64,000 bases of DNA from NCBI RefSeq assembly GCF_000744095.1, contig NZ_JQLI01000001.1, forward strand, positions 3,286,001-3,350,000. Direction: 5' to 3'. The notes below the pieces were generated by a model, which had not been told where the DNA came from, did not search any database, and worked only from the letters and a program-made list of their open reading frames with translations. Below, piece after piece: positions 17,773 to 25,085 of the stretch. Position 1 is the stretch's first letter. Every line of letters starts with the position of its first letter. The position numbers and the translations under genes were made by a program. Source of the DNA: Cupriavidus necator A5-1. GTDB lineage: Bacteria; Pseudomonadota; Gammaproteobacteria; Burkholderiales; Burkholderiaceae.

Positions 17773-18555
17773 TCAGCCGCGCACGTGGTTGACCAGCGAA
17801 CCGATGCCCGCGATCGCCACCTCCACCACCGCGCCGTCCTTCATCGAGCCCACGCCGAGCGAAGTGCCGCACGCGATCACGTCGCCCGGCATCAGCGTCA
17901 GGTCCTGCGAGATGCGGCTGACCTGCTCCTCGGGCGAGAAGATCATGTCCGACAGCGGATAGTTCTGCCGCTCCACGCCGTCCAGGCGCGTCACCACGCT
18001 GGCCGCCTTCCAGTTGAAGCCGGTGACGATGGCAGGGCCGACGCAGCCGAAGGTGTCGAAGCCCTTGGCGCGCGTCCACTGCGGGAAGTTGGGGTCGGCG
18101 GCGATCAGCTCGGCCGCCGTCACGTCGTTGACGATGGTGTAGCCGAAGATATGCGAGCCCGCTTCCGCCACCGATACGTTGCGCGCCTTCTTGCCGATGA
18201 CGATGCCGAGCTCGCCTTCATAGACGATCTTGCCGTCGTAGCTCTTTGGCCGCTGCACCGCGTCGCTGGGCCCGGCCAGTGACGATGCCGGCTTGATCAG
18301 AAACAGCGGGTGCGTGGGCACTGGCTTTTCCAGCTTGCGCGCGAGCGCGTGAAAGTTGTTCCACAGGGCCACGACCTTGCCGGGCTCGCAGGGCGCCAGC
18401 AACGTCAGGGCCGCGCGCTCGTGCACTTCGCCCGTGGGTGCGGGGTCGTTGAAACCGTCGCCGTCATATTCAACAACGCGGGTGCCATCGGGGCCATCCA
18501 GACGGCCATGGGCAATGCGGCCGTCGGCGCGGCGAAAGCGTATCCAGGTTTGCAC
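17773..18555 (-). CDS. Fumarylacetoacetate hydrolase (FAH) family enzyme
   Basis: A 260-residue cytoplasmic FAH-fold enzyme. A GTG start at 18555 is chosen because AAGGAG lies six bases before it and homologues begin near QTWIRF; a longer frame would reach into a dispersed repeat. The metal-binding pattern is visible as Glu residues in KIVYEGELGIVIG and Asp in IVNDVTAAEL, with GDVIACGTSLGVGSMKDG near the end. The family includes acylpyruvases, oxaloacetate decarboxylases and hydratases, so the substrate is open. It lies between frc copy 2 and pntA on one strand, which suggests handling of a 2-oxo acid or oxalate-derived compound. Confidence 0.82.
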   Translation of the reverse strand: MQTWIRFRRADGRIAHGRLDGPDGTRVVEYDGDGFNDPAPTGEVHERAALTLLAPCEPGKVVALWNNFHALARKLEKPVPTHPLFLIKPASSLAGPSDAVQRPKSYDGKIVYEGELGIVIGKKARNVSVAEAGSHIFGYTIVNDVTAAELIAADPNFPQWTRAKGFDTFGCVGPAIVTGFNWKAASVVTRLDGVERQNYPLSDMIFSPEEQVSRISQDLTLMPGDVIACGTSLGVGSMKDGAVVEVAIAGIGSLVNHVRG

Positions 18556-18650
18556 AGCGTGCTCCTTGCGCAGGAAAAAGGGGGGCTTGCCTGCTCCGAG
18601 ATGGGTTGCAGGATCTTGGAAGAGAAAAAGAGACTTGGGGCGGCGCGCGC

Positions 18651-18738
18651 CTGTCATTCCCGCGCAGGCGGGAATCCAGCGTCTTTCACGTCCCCTTCGG
18701 GGAAAAAGTCACTGGGTTCCCGCCTGCGCGGGAACGAC
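18651..18738. repeat. Dispersed inverted repeat pair (REPIN-like)
   Basis: CATTCCCGCGCAGGCGGGAA (18655-18674) and, inverted, TTCCCGCCTGCGCGGGAA (18717-18734) are each hairpins and also complement one another, with TCCAG/CTGGG at the inner edges. This is the common betaproteobacterial palindromic repeat, arranged as an inverted pair between frc copy 2 and the FAH gene. Confidence 0.75.
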
Positions 18739-18769
18739 GTGGTGGCAAGGCGTCGCGACGCCCGCTACC

Positions 18770-20002
18770 TCATACCGCCCCGGCCAGCTTCATCGCCGCG
18801 ATCTGCGCCGGCGAGCGGCCCAGCCACTCGAGGATCTCGTCGGTATGCTCGCCCAGCAACGGCGAACGCTCGACTTCCACCGGCGAGGCCGACAGCGTGA
18901 TGGGGCAACCGAGCTGCACATAGTTGCCGCGCTGCGGATGCTCCAGCTCCACCAGATAGCCGCGCTGGTACATCGACTGGTCCTCGATCAGGTCCTTCAT
19001 CGACAGGATCGGGCCGCACGGCACGTCGACTTCATTGAGCGCCGCCATCACGTCGAACTTGCTGAGGCCGCCGGTCCATTTCTCGATCACGGCGAAGCAG
19101 TCGGCGAGATGCTTGAGCCGCGCTTCCGGCGTGGCGTAGTCCGGATTGGTGATCAGGTCTTCGCGGCCGCACAGGCGCATCAGCGGCTCCCAGCCCTGCG
19201 GCTGGATGATGACGTAGACGTAGTCATTGGGGCCGCCCGGCGAGCAGCGCAGCGCCGCGCCCGGCTGGCCGCCGCCCGAGGCGTTGCCCGCGCGCGGCAC
19301 GTGGTCGCCGAATTCCTGGTTCGGGTATTCGCGCAGCGGCCCGTTGTCCAGGCGCTGCTGGTCGCGCAGCTTGACGCGGCACAGGTTCAGCACCGCGTCC
19401 TGCATCGCCACTTCCACGCGCTGGCCACGGCCGGTGTGCTCGCGCTGCAGCAGCGCGGCCAGGATGCCGACCACGCAATGCACGCCGGTGCCCGAGTCGC
19501 CGATCTGCGCGCCCGTCACGGTCGGCACGCCGTCGGCATCGCCAGTGGTGGAGGCCGAGCCGCCCATGCACTGCGCCACGTTTTCATACGCCTTGCAGTC
19601 AGCGTACGGCCCCGGGCCGAAGCCCTTGATCGAGGCATACACCAGCTGCGGATTCAGGTCCTGCAGGTGCTCCCAGTCGAAGCCGGCGCGCTCCAGCACG
19701 CCGGGCCCGAAGTTCTCGATCAGCACGTCGCTGCGCTGTACCAGGTCTTCGAGCAGCGCCTTGCCTTCGGGCGTCTTCATGTTCAGCGTCAGGCTGCGCT
19801 TGTTGGAGTTGAGCATGGTGAAGTACAGGCTGTCGGCGTTGGGCACGTCGCGCAGCTGGCTGCGGGTAATGTCCCCGCGGCCCGGCATTTCCACCTTGAT
19901 CACGTCCGCGCCCAGCCACGCCATCAGCTGCGTGGCCGAGGGGCCTGCCTGGACGTGGGTCATGTCCAGGATGCGAACACCTTGCAGGGCCTTGGTTTCC
20001 AT
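18770..20002 (-). CDS. frc: Formyl-CoA:oxalate CoA-transferase, copy 2
   Basis: A 410-residue class III CoA-transferase related to copy 1 (9560-10810) but clearly diverged. It keeps THVQAGP (Gln18), [12 protein letters not shown], the catalytic Asp169 in IGDSGTG and the SGGGQPG loop. These favour formyl-CoA or another acyl-CoA as donor and oxalate or a similar diacid as acceptor; succinyl-CoA:oxalate transfer is an alternative. It follows a broken ThDP gene (20030-20239) and a promoter with the oxalate operator (20285-20317), and precedes the FAH and pntAB genes. It may supply CoA transfer with a different donor from copy 1. Confidence 0.88.
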   Translation of the reverse strand: METKALQGVRILDMTHVQAGPSATQLMAWLGADVIKVEMPGRGDITRSQLRDVPNADSLYFTMLNSNKRSLTLNMKTPEGKALLEDLVQRSDVLIENFGPGVLERAGFDWEHLQDLNPQLVYASIKGFGPGPYADCKAYENVAQCMGGSASTTGDADGVPTVTGAQIGDSGTGVHCVVGILAALLQREHTGRGQRVEVAMQDAVLNLCRVKLRDQQRLDNGPLREYPNQEFGDHVPRAGNASGGGQPGAALRCSPGGPNDYVYVIIQPQGWEPLMRLCGREDLITNPDYATPEARLKHLADCFAVIEKWTGGLSKFDVMAALNEVDVPCGPILSMKDLIEDQSMYQRGYLVELEHPQRGNYVQLGCPITLSASPVEVERSPLLGEHTDEILEWLGRSPAQIAAMKLAGAV

Positions 20003-20029
20003 TGCGGTTGTCTCCTCGGGCGATGGTTT

Positions 20030-20239
20030 TTACTTGTACATGGTCTGGTTCTTGGTGCCCGGCGCGTATTCGCTCGGATCCACGCCGCACAGCGTGAAGA
20101 TGGTATCGATCCCTTCGTTCTTCAGCGCACGCGTCACCAGGTGACCGCCCGAAACAATGCCGGCCTCCCGGCTCTTCAGCTTCAGGGTGTCTTCCGCGGT
20201 GGTGTTGCCGGACCGCTTGGCTTCGACGACTTCGGACAT
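20030..20239 (-). pseudogene. Internally deleted thiamine-diphosphate enzyme gene (69 codons left)
   Basis: The frame has a strong ribosome site (GAGGAGACCAAGAC) and starts MSEVVEAKRSGNTTAEDTLK. It continues with the ThDP-enzyme N-terminus GGHLVTRALKNEGIDTIFTLCG, where full enzymes go on with about 500 more residues. Instead it jumps to DPSEYAPGTKNQTMYK, which reads like the C-terminal tail of such an enzyme. The simplest explanation is an in-frame internal deletion that keeps the ends and the promoter. It is the first frame of the frc copy 2 operon, 27 bases from frc. The parent was probably an acetolactate synthase- or oxalyl-CoA decarboxylase-like enzyme. Confidence 0.65.
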
Positions 20240-20284
20240 GTCTTGGTCTCCTCGTTAGATTTACCGTTTCCGGCTTCCTTGATG

Positions 20285-20317
20285 ACATACGGTATGTGAT
20301 ATATCACGAGAGAGCAA
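20285..20317 (-). promoter_or_regulatory. frc copy 2 operon promoter with overlapping operators
   Basis: Minus-strand -35 TTGCTC (20317-20312) and -10 TACCGT (20294-20289) are 17 nt apart. TGATATATCA (20297-20306) lies in the spacer and ACATACGGTATGT (20285-20297) over the -10, exactly as upstream of oxc. Confidence 0.65.
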
Positions 20318-20459
20318 GGGGAGTTTGCCCGATAAGGCGCAAGTTTTGACGGTGCAATGCAGCAATTGTGGTTCGTAAGGCACATTCGCCTCGCCACGGC
20401 ATCTCTTTAGAGTGCGTGCCGTGGAACGCCCTCACCCGGTGGAAGCGGCGGGCTTCCAT

Positions 20460-20475
20460 TGATATATCACATATC
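20460..20475 (+). promoter_or_regulatory. Second operator upstream of frc copy 2
   Basis: TGATATATCACATATC contains the perfect TGATATATCA core, inverted relative to the promoter-proximal site 154 bases away. The oxc region has the same two-site arrangement. Confidence 0.55.
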
Positions 20476-20543
20476 TAAAGACGAAGCCGGCAAAACATAA
20501 ACGGCGGACTCGCGTCCGCCGTCTAGCAGCTACCTATCGGGTA

Positions 20544-20661
20544 CTCCCTCTCCCGCTTGCGGGAGGGGTGGGGTGAGGGCCAGGCGCGTCGACGAAGTGC
20601 ATCGCCGTCGGTATGCCACCGTCCGCCCTCACCCCCTGCCCTCTCCCGCAGGCGGGAGAGT
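20544..20661. repeat. Inverted repeat pair of the CTCTCCCGC…GGGTGAGGGC type
   Basis: CTCCCTCTCCCGCTTGCGGG (from 20544) through GGTGAGGGC (to 20580) is mirrored by GCCCTCACCCCC (from 20624) through CGGGAGAG (to 20660). Each half is a hairpin and the halves complement one another, a dispersed element common in Burkholderiales intergenic DNA. Confidence 0.7.
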
Positions 20662-20745
20662 CCCCCGCATGCGGCCCATGCCGGCTTGCCCCAGGAACCG
20701 GTAGTACAGTGGTTGATACTCGGCCTTGACGCGCAGTGTGGCCGC

Positions 20746-20912
20746 GTCCCCTCTGGTGCACTTCTTGTTGCCCGTGGGAGAGACTGGCTCCGGCAGACAG
20801 CATTGGGCTTGATTGGTGAGCGTCGTTAGCTTCCCGCTGGGTAGGTTTGTTTCCATTTTCGGGTCTGCCGGGCACGTTGGCGCCGATCCTTCCCAAGAAG
20901 AGGAGGCCGCAG
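20746..20912 (+). ncRNA. Candidate bridge RNA region of the IS110 element
   Basis: IS110-family elements encode a structured guide (bridge) RNA in non-coding DNA beside the transposase. Bases 20750-20855 resemble 22323-22418 in front of the truncated IS110 gene, sharing blocks such as TGGTGC, TTGGTGAGC and GCTTCCCG. Conservation without a reading frame between two otherwise diverged elements supports a functional RNA or terminal sequence. Ends and folds are not determined. Confidence 0.35.
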
Positions 20913-22215
20913 ATGAAAACGCTACCGGTATTGGATGACCGGGCCACCGGCATCGACGTGGGCAGCGAGAAGTTGCACGTGTCCATCGCGGGTGACACGC
21001 CGCGGGTCTTTGGCACCCTGACCCAGGACGTCTCGACGCTGATCCATTGGCTGCGCGACCAAGGCGTGCGCTCGGTGGCCATGGAGGCGACCGGCGTGTA
21101 CTGGCTGTACCTGTACGGCGCGCTGGAGGCCGCCACCATCACGGTCCTGGTGGTCAATGGCCGGCAGGTGCGCAACCTGCCCGGACGCAAGACCGACATG
21201 GCCGACTGCCAGTGGCTGGCCACGCTGCATGCGCACGGCCTGCTGCACTCCGGCTTCGTGCCCCCGGCCGAAATCCGGCAACTGCAGGACTATCTGCGCT
21301 TGCGCCAGGATCACATCACGATGGCCGCCAGCCACGTGCAGCACATGCAAAAGGCGCTCGAGCGCATGAACGTCAAGTTCCATGCGGTCATCAGCGACCT
21401 CACCGGCGTCAGCGCGCTCAAGGTCATCGACGCCATCCTGGCCGGCCGGCGCGACCCCGCTTACCTGCTGACGCTATGCGACGCGCAAATCCGCAAGCAC
21501 AAGGGCGATCGGGTCAAGGAATCGCTACGCGACATGTGGAAGCATGAACACCTCTTTGCCCTGCGCCAGGCCTTGCAGAGCTGGCAGCACTACCAAAGCC
21601 AGATCAGCGAATGCGATCGCGCCATCGAACAGGTGCTACGCGCACTGAGCGGTCCCCCCCGCGACGACGACCCGGCCTCGCCGGCCAAGCCGGGCGGCAC
21701 TCATACGCCCAAGATCGACGGCCTGCACCGCATGCTGCTGCAGCTGTGCGGCGGCAATGATCCCACCCAACTGCCGGGGCTCGCCGACTACTCGCTGCTG
21801 CTCATGATCGGTGAGGTCGGCACCGATCTGAGCCGGTGGCCCACCGCCAAGCACTTCACCGCCTGGACCGGGCTCGCACCAGAGCGGCAAGCGCCGCTCC
21901 CAGCAAGCGCGCCACCGCAACCGTACCGGCCAACTGTTCTGCACCATGGCCCGTAGCCTGGCCAACAGCGTTGATAAGGCCCTGGGCCGCTTCTATCGCC
22001 GGCTCAAGGCCCGCCGCGGCGGACTCATTGCCAACAAAGCGCTCGCGCGCAAGCTCGCTGCCTTGTTCTGGCAGACGATGCTCAAGGGCTCGGACTACGT
22101 CGAGCAGGGTCTGCGCTACTACCAGACCCGTACCGCGCAGTCCGAGCAGCGCGTGCTACGCAAGCTCGCGCAGAAACATGGCCTGGATCTGGTGCCAGCA
22201 AAAACAATGGGTTAG
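20913..22215 (+). mobile_element. IS110-family transposase, frameshifted
   Basis: The first frame starts at the ATG at 20913 after AAGAGGAGG. It has the RuvC-like DEDD residues Asp15, Glu59, Asp95 and Asp98 and the C-terminal Tnp_20 domain (LPGLADYSLLLMIGEVG … HFTAWTGLAP). After 21881 it goes out of frame. The proper continuation GSHQSGKRRSQQARHRNRTG is in the +1 frame and runs to the stop at 22215. Restoring an 11-base copy of GGCTCGCACCA at the break would repair the frame exactly, so loss of one unit of a tandem repeat is the likely cause. The catalytic serine region is thus lost and the copy is probably inactive. Confidence 0.85.
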
Positions 22216-22482
22216 CGCTGGTTCATGGGTAGTCCCCTGTTTCGTCCAAAACTGCGCACGGACCATGAACCGTCTACTGTTATCAAGGACGTGGAATGCC
22301 GCAAGCAGCGTAGCCGTCATTCCCTTTGGTGCTGGCTGCCCGGTGGGTAGATTGGCTCCGTTCGCGGACGATTGCGCATTTTGGTGAGCCCCTGCTTCCC
22401 GTTGGAAAGATTTGTCATGCCCTGAACGCGACCGGGCTGGCGGCAAGACACGCCATGACTTGCACCTTGCCAGGAGTAAATC
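22216..22482. mobile_element. IS110 end regions between the two transposase genes
   Basis: This stretch carries the right end of the first element and the left non-coding part of the second. Bases 22323-22418 resemble 20750-20855. Exact element borders and target duplications are not visible, as expected for IS110. Confidence 0.5.
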
Positions 22483-22776
22483 ATGAGCGATTTACCAGTG
22501 CTGGATGCGGGTGCGGCCTTCGTAGACGTCGGCAGCGAACAGATGCATGTTTCGATTGCAGGAGGGCCACCAGCGGTTTTCGATACCGTGACGATGCAAT
22601 TGCATGCCCTGCGCGACTGGCTGCTGGCGCACGACGTGCGCTCGGTAGCAATGGAGGCCACCGGCGTGTACTGGTTGCCCTTGTATGGCGTACTGGAAGC
22701 CGCAGGTTTGGAAGTGGTAATGGTCAACGGCCGCCAGACCAAGAACCTGCCCCTCTTGGCCGAGTTGTTTGGCTAG
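22483..22776 (+). pseudogene. Truncated IS110-family transposase, N-terminal 97 codons
   Basis: The frame has the IS110 N-terminus (FVDVGSEQMHVSIAGG, VAMEATGVYWLPLYG, VMVNGRQTKNLP) but stops after LLAELFG, before the distal catalytic Asp pair and the whole Tnp_20 domain. It is related to, not a copy of, the element at 20913-22215. The downstream bases to 22900 do not continue the gene, so it was cut by a rearrangement. Confidence 0.8.
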
Positions 22777-22913
22777 GCGTCTGAGGGCCCGTTGCTTGGT
22801 TTCGAGGACGCGGGCCTCATAGGCTAATCCCGCTCCCTGCTACCGCATAGGTTCATGGAAAGGGGAGCAAGCCGTCGCGAGGCGGTTGGCCTCAGCAACT
22901 GTCCCGGCGCACC

Positions 22914-23633
22914 TCAATCCAGGAAGTCGCAGTGCTTCTCCACATAATCGGCCAGGTCCAGCGAATGCTGCCGCACCAGCCTCTCCGCCAGTTCGGTGTC
23001 GCGCCTCTCCAGCGCCTCGATAATGCGCAGGTGATCGACGATCGAGCGTGACGCCCGGTCACTCTGCGAAATCGTCATCTTCCGGATTGCCCGCACGTGG
23101 ATAAAGATGTTGCGAATCGTGTCCATGATGATCTGCGACCTGGACAGCTGCACGATTGCCTGGTGAAACGCAATATTGGCGTCGGAATACTCGTCGATAT
23201 GCTCGGCCGGGGTGGCATCGCGGAAGCTGTCGAACATATGGCGCAGCTTCGCGATCTCCGCGTCGGTGGCGTTCTGCGTGGCAAGCCGTGCCGCCATGCT
23301 CTCGAGCGCCGCCCACATCTGGATCATCTCGACGATCTCGCGCTTGGTCTTGCGCATGATGTAGATGCCGCGGCGCGGTACGGTGCGCAGGAAGCCCTCC
23401 TGCTCCAGCAGCGTCATGGCTTCGCGGATCGGCGTGCGGCTCACGCCCATGGCCTCGCTCAGCACCCGTTCATCCAGCCGGATCTCTTCATGCGACTGGT
23501 AGATGTCCGCGTCGGCAATGGCCTGCCGCAGCATGGCATAGGCCTGGTCGCGCAGGCTGGCGCCGGCGTTGATCGGTTGCACGGACAGGCTCAGGCCGGG
23601 AGGCTGAGCGATCGATTGGCTTTGCGCAGACAT
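22914..23633 (-). CDS. GntR-family regulator (FCD subfamily), probable master of the oxalate regulon
   Basis: A 239-residue FadR-type regulator. The winged helix-turn-helix covers about residues 28-92 (LDERVLSEAMGVSRTPIREAMTLLEQEGFLRTVPRRGIYI). The FCD ligand domain (about 100-232) has the usual acidic and histidine positions, e.g. FHQAIVQLS and the late HLRIIEALERRD. I start at MSAQSQ (23633); an extra 29 N-terminal codons are possible but poor. An operator variant lies upstream (23786-23800), suggesting autoregulation. It is the only GntR gene in the island and its family binds short AT-rich palindromes, so it is the best candidate to bind the eight TGATATATCA-type sites. The ligand may be oxalate, oxalyl-CoA or a related acid. 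Confidence 0.88.
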   Translation of the reverse strand: MSAQSQSIAQPPGLSLSVQPINAGASLRDQAYAMLRQAIADADIYQSHEEIRLDERVLSEAMGVSRTPIREAMTLLEQEGFLRTVPRRGIYIMRKTKREIVEMIQMWAALESMAARLATQNATDAEIAKLRHMFDSFRDATPAEHIDEYSDANIAFHQAIVQLSRSQIIMDTIRNIFIHVRAIRKMTISQSDRASRSIVDHLRIIEALERRDTELAERLVRQHSLDLADYVEKHCDFLD

Positions 23634-23785
23634 GAATGAGCTCGTGTGAGACCGTGGCGCGGCGGCCGGAATGGCTGCCCTCCGCATTCCCGCACAGCTT
23701 AGCAAAAACGTCCGACTCATCTCGAATATGCATCAAGCAATGCGTGTTCGTCATGCATCGGCACTGTGGCGGTGCGCGGTCTGTC

Positions 23786-23800
23786 GTATATGGTATATCA
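23786..23800 (-). promoter_or_regulatory. Oxalate-regulon operator upstream of gntR
   Basis: GTATATGGTATATCA differs from GTATGTGATATATCA at two positions. It lies about 155 bases from the gntR start codon, consistent with autoregulation. It is the weakest of the eight sites. Confidence 0.4.
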
Positions 23801-23909
23801 CTATCGCCCTGCCTTCCCGCTTTGCAAGCCGGGCGCGCGCAACAATTGCGCGGCCGGCGTGCTGCAGGGGACACCCGATACTGCGGTATCCCTCTGCTGT
23901 TGGCCCGCT

Positions 23910-24887
23910 TCAGGCGGCCAGTTTCGCCATCGTGTCGCGCTGCTTGATCAGGCCCAGCACGGCGTCGCACATCGGCGTGGGCTGCCCCACCAGCCGCCCC
24001 ATCTCCTGTACCACGGTCAGCAGCGGGTCGATCTCCATGGCCCGCCCCGCCTCCAGGTCCTGCAGCATCGAAGTCTTGTGCGCACCCACGGCGCCGGCAC
24101 CGTCGATGCGACGCTCCACATCGACACGAAACTTCACGCCGAAGCGCTCGGCAATGGCCTGCGCCTCCACCATCATCTGGCGCGACAGCGCGCGCGTGGC
24201 GGGATCCGAGGTAATGACGTCGAGCGTGGCATGCGTGAGCGCGCTGATCGGGTTGAAGCACAGGTTGCCCCACAGCTTGAGCCAGATCTCGTCGCGGATG
24301 TTGTCGCGCACCGGCGCCTCCAGGTCGGCGGCCATCATCATCTCGCTCAACTGCGTGACGCGCGACGAGCGGCTGCCGTCGGGTTCGCCCAGCGGAAACT
24401 TCTTGCCGTAGACGTGCTTGATCACGCCGGGCGCCACGATCTCGGCGGCGGGATAGACCACGCAGCCGATCGCCCGCTCAGGACCCAGCCCTTTCCACTG
24501 GCGCGCGCCCGGATCCACGCTCTCCAGCGTGCTGCCGGCGAGGTCGCCGCCATGCTTGTAGAAGTACCAGTACGGGATGCCGTTGACGCCGGTGACGATC
24601 GCGGTCTGGGGCCCCAGCAGCGGCTGTATCAGGTCGACCACGCCAGGCACGGAGTGCGCCTTCAGGGTAATGAACACATAATCCTGAGGGCCGAGCTCGT
24701 GAGGATCACTGGTGCAGCGCACCTGCGCCACGCGTTCCTCGCCGTCGATCAGCAGCCTGACGCCGTTTTCCTTCATCGCCGCCAGGTGCGGACCGCGCGC
24801 GACGAAGCTGACCTCCGCTCCCGCGCGCGCCAGTTGCGCCCCGACATAGCCCCCAATGGCGCCCGCGCCGTAGATACACACTTTCAT
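23910..24887 (-). CDS. panE: 2-Dehydropantoate 2-reductase family protein
   Basis: A 325-residue NADPH-dependent reductase of the ApbA/PanE family. The start at 24887 (MKVCIYGAGAIGGYVG, after AAGGAGACAGGC) opens directly into the Rossmann GxGxxG motif. The catalytic Lys/Asn region is visible as EIWLKLWGNLCFNPISAL near residues 205-225. Its usual job is reducing ketopantoate for CoA synthesis, but many paralogues reduce other 2-oxo acids. An oxalate operator (24930-24944) lies in its promoter and gntR follows on the same strand. It may supply CoA precursors when oxalate is being activated, or reduce a 2-oxo acid from oxalate. Confidence 0.85.
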   Translation of the reverse strand: MKVCIYGAGAIGGYVGAQLARAGAEVSFVARGPHLAAMKENGVRLLIDGEERVAQVRCTSDPHELGPQDYVFITLKAHSVPGVVDLIQPLLGPQTAIVTGVNGIPYWYFYKHGGDLAGSTLESVDPGARQWKGLGPERAIGCVVYPAAEIVAPGVIKHVYGKKFPLGEPDGSRSSRVTQLSEMMMAADLEAPVRDNIRDEIWLKLWGNLCFNPISALTHATLDVITSDPATRALSRQMMVEAQAIAERFGVKFRVDVERRIDGAGAVGAHKTSMLQDLEAGRAMEIDPLLTVVQEMGRLVGQPTPMCDAVLGLIKQRDTMAKLAA

Positions 24888-24929
24888 GCCTGTCTCCTTG
24901 TGGCTCGATATGAAGCTCGAATAGTGTTT

Positions 24930-24944
24930 TGATATATCACATAC
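24930..24944 (-). promoter_or_regulatory. Oxalate-regulon operator upstream of panE
   Basis: TGATATATCACATAC contains the perfect core and one full flank. It lies 43-57 bases from the panE start codon and marks the right-hand edge of the regulon. Confidence 0.6.
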
Positions 24945-25085
24945 TATATTCCACAAGAGCGCAAAACAACCTTTATCTTTCCGGATGCGTTTGCGGCAAG
25001 CGACGCTGCGCTAACATGAAGCTTCATGCGCCTTCGGCGAATCACGCGCCGGGCGCCAGCCTGAAAACTGACACCCGGAGCTTGT

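Larger units (their letters stand above)
20307..20912. other. Non-coding stretch between the frc copy 2 promoter and the IS110 transposase
   Basis: No gene is seen in about 600 bases. It holds the second operator (20460), a REPIN-like inverted repeat (20544-20661) and the conserved left non-coding part of the IS110 element (about 20750-20855). GTGCAATGCAGCAA (20352-20365) matches the oxc upstream region. Confidence 0.55.

Noticed and set aside
15100..18282. A 1060-codon plus-strand open frame opposite pntB, pntA and the FAH gene
   Set aside because: It is antisense to three clear genes, is composed of His/Arg/Gln-rich low-complexity sequence typical of high-GC shadow frames, and has no family motif.
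20340..20380. Sigma-54 type promoter upstream of frc copy 2
   Set aside because: TTGCACC and TTGCG are present, but the spacing between the GC elements is too long for a -24/-12 promoter.
24945..25085. Possible manganese riboswitch (yybP-ykoY) upstream of the TerC gene
   Set aside because: The leader has GC-rich repeats but I could not find the conserved core of that riboswitch.
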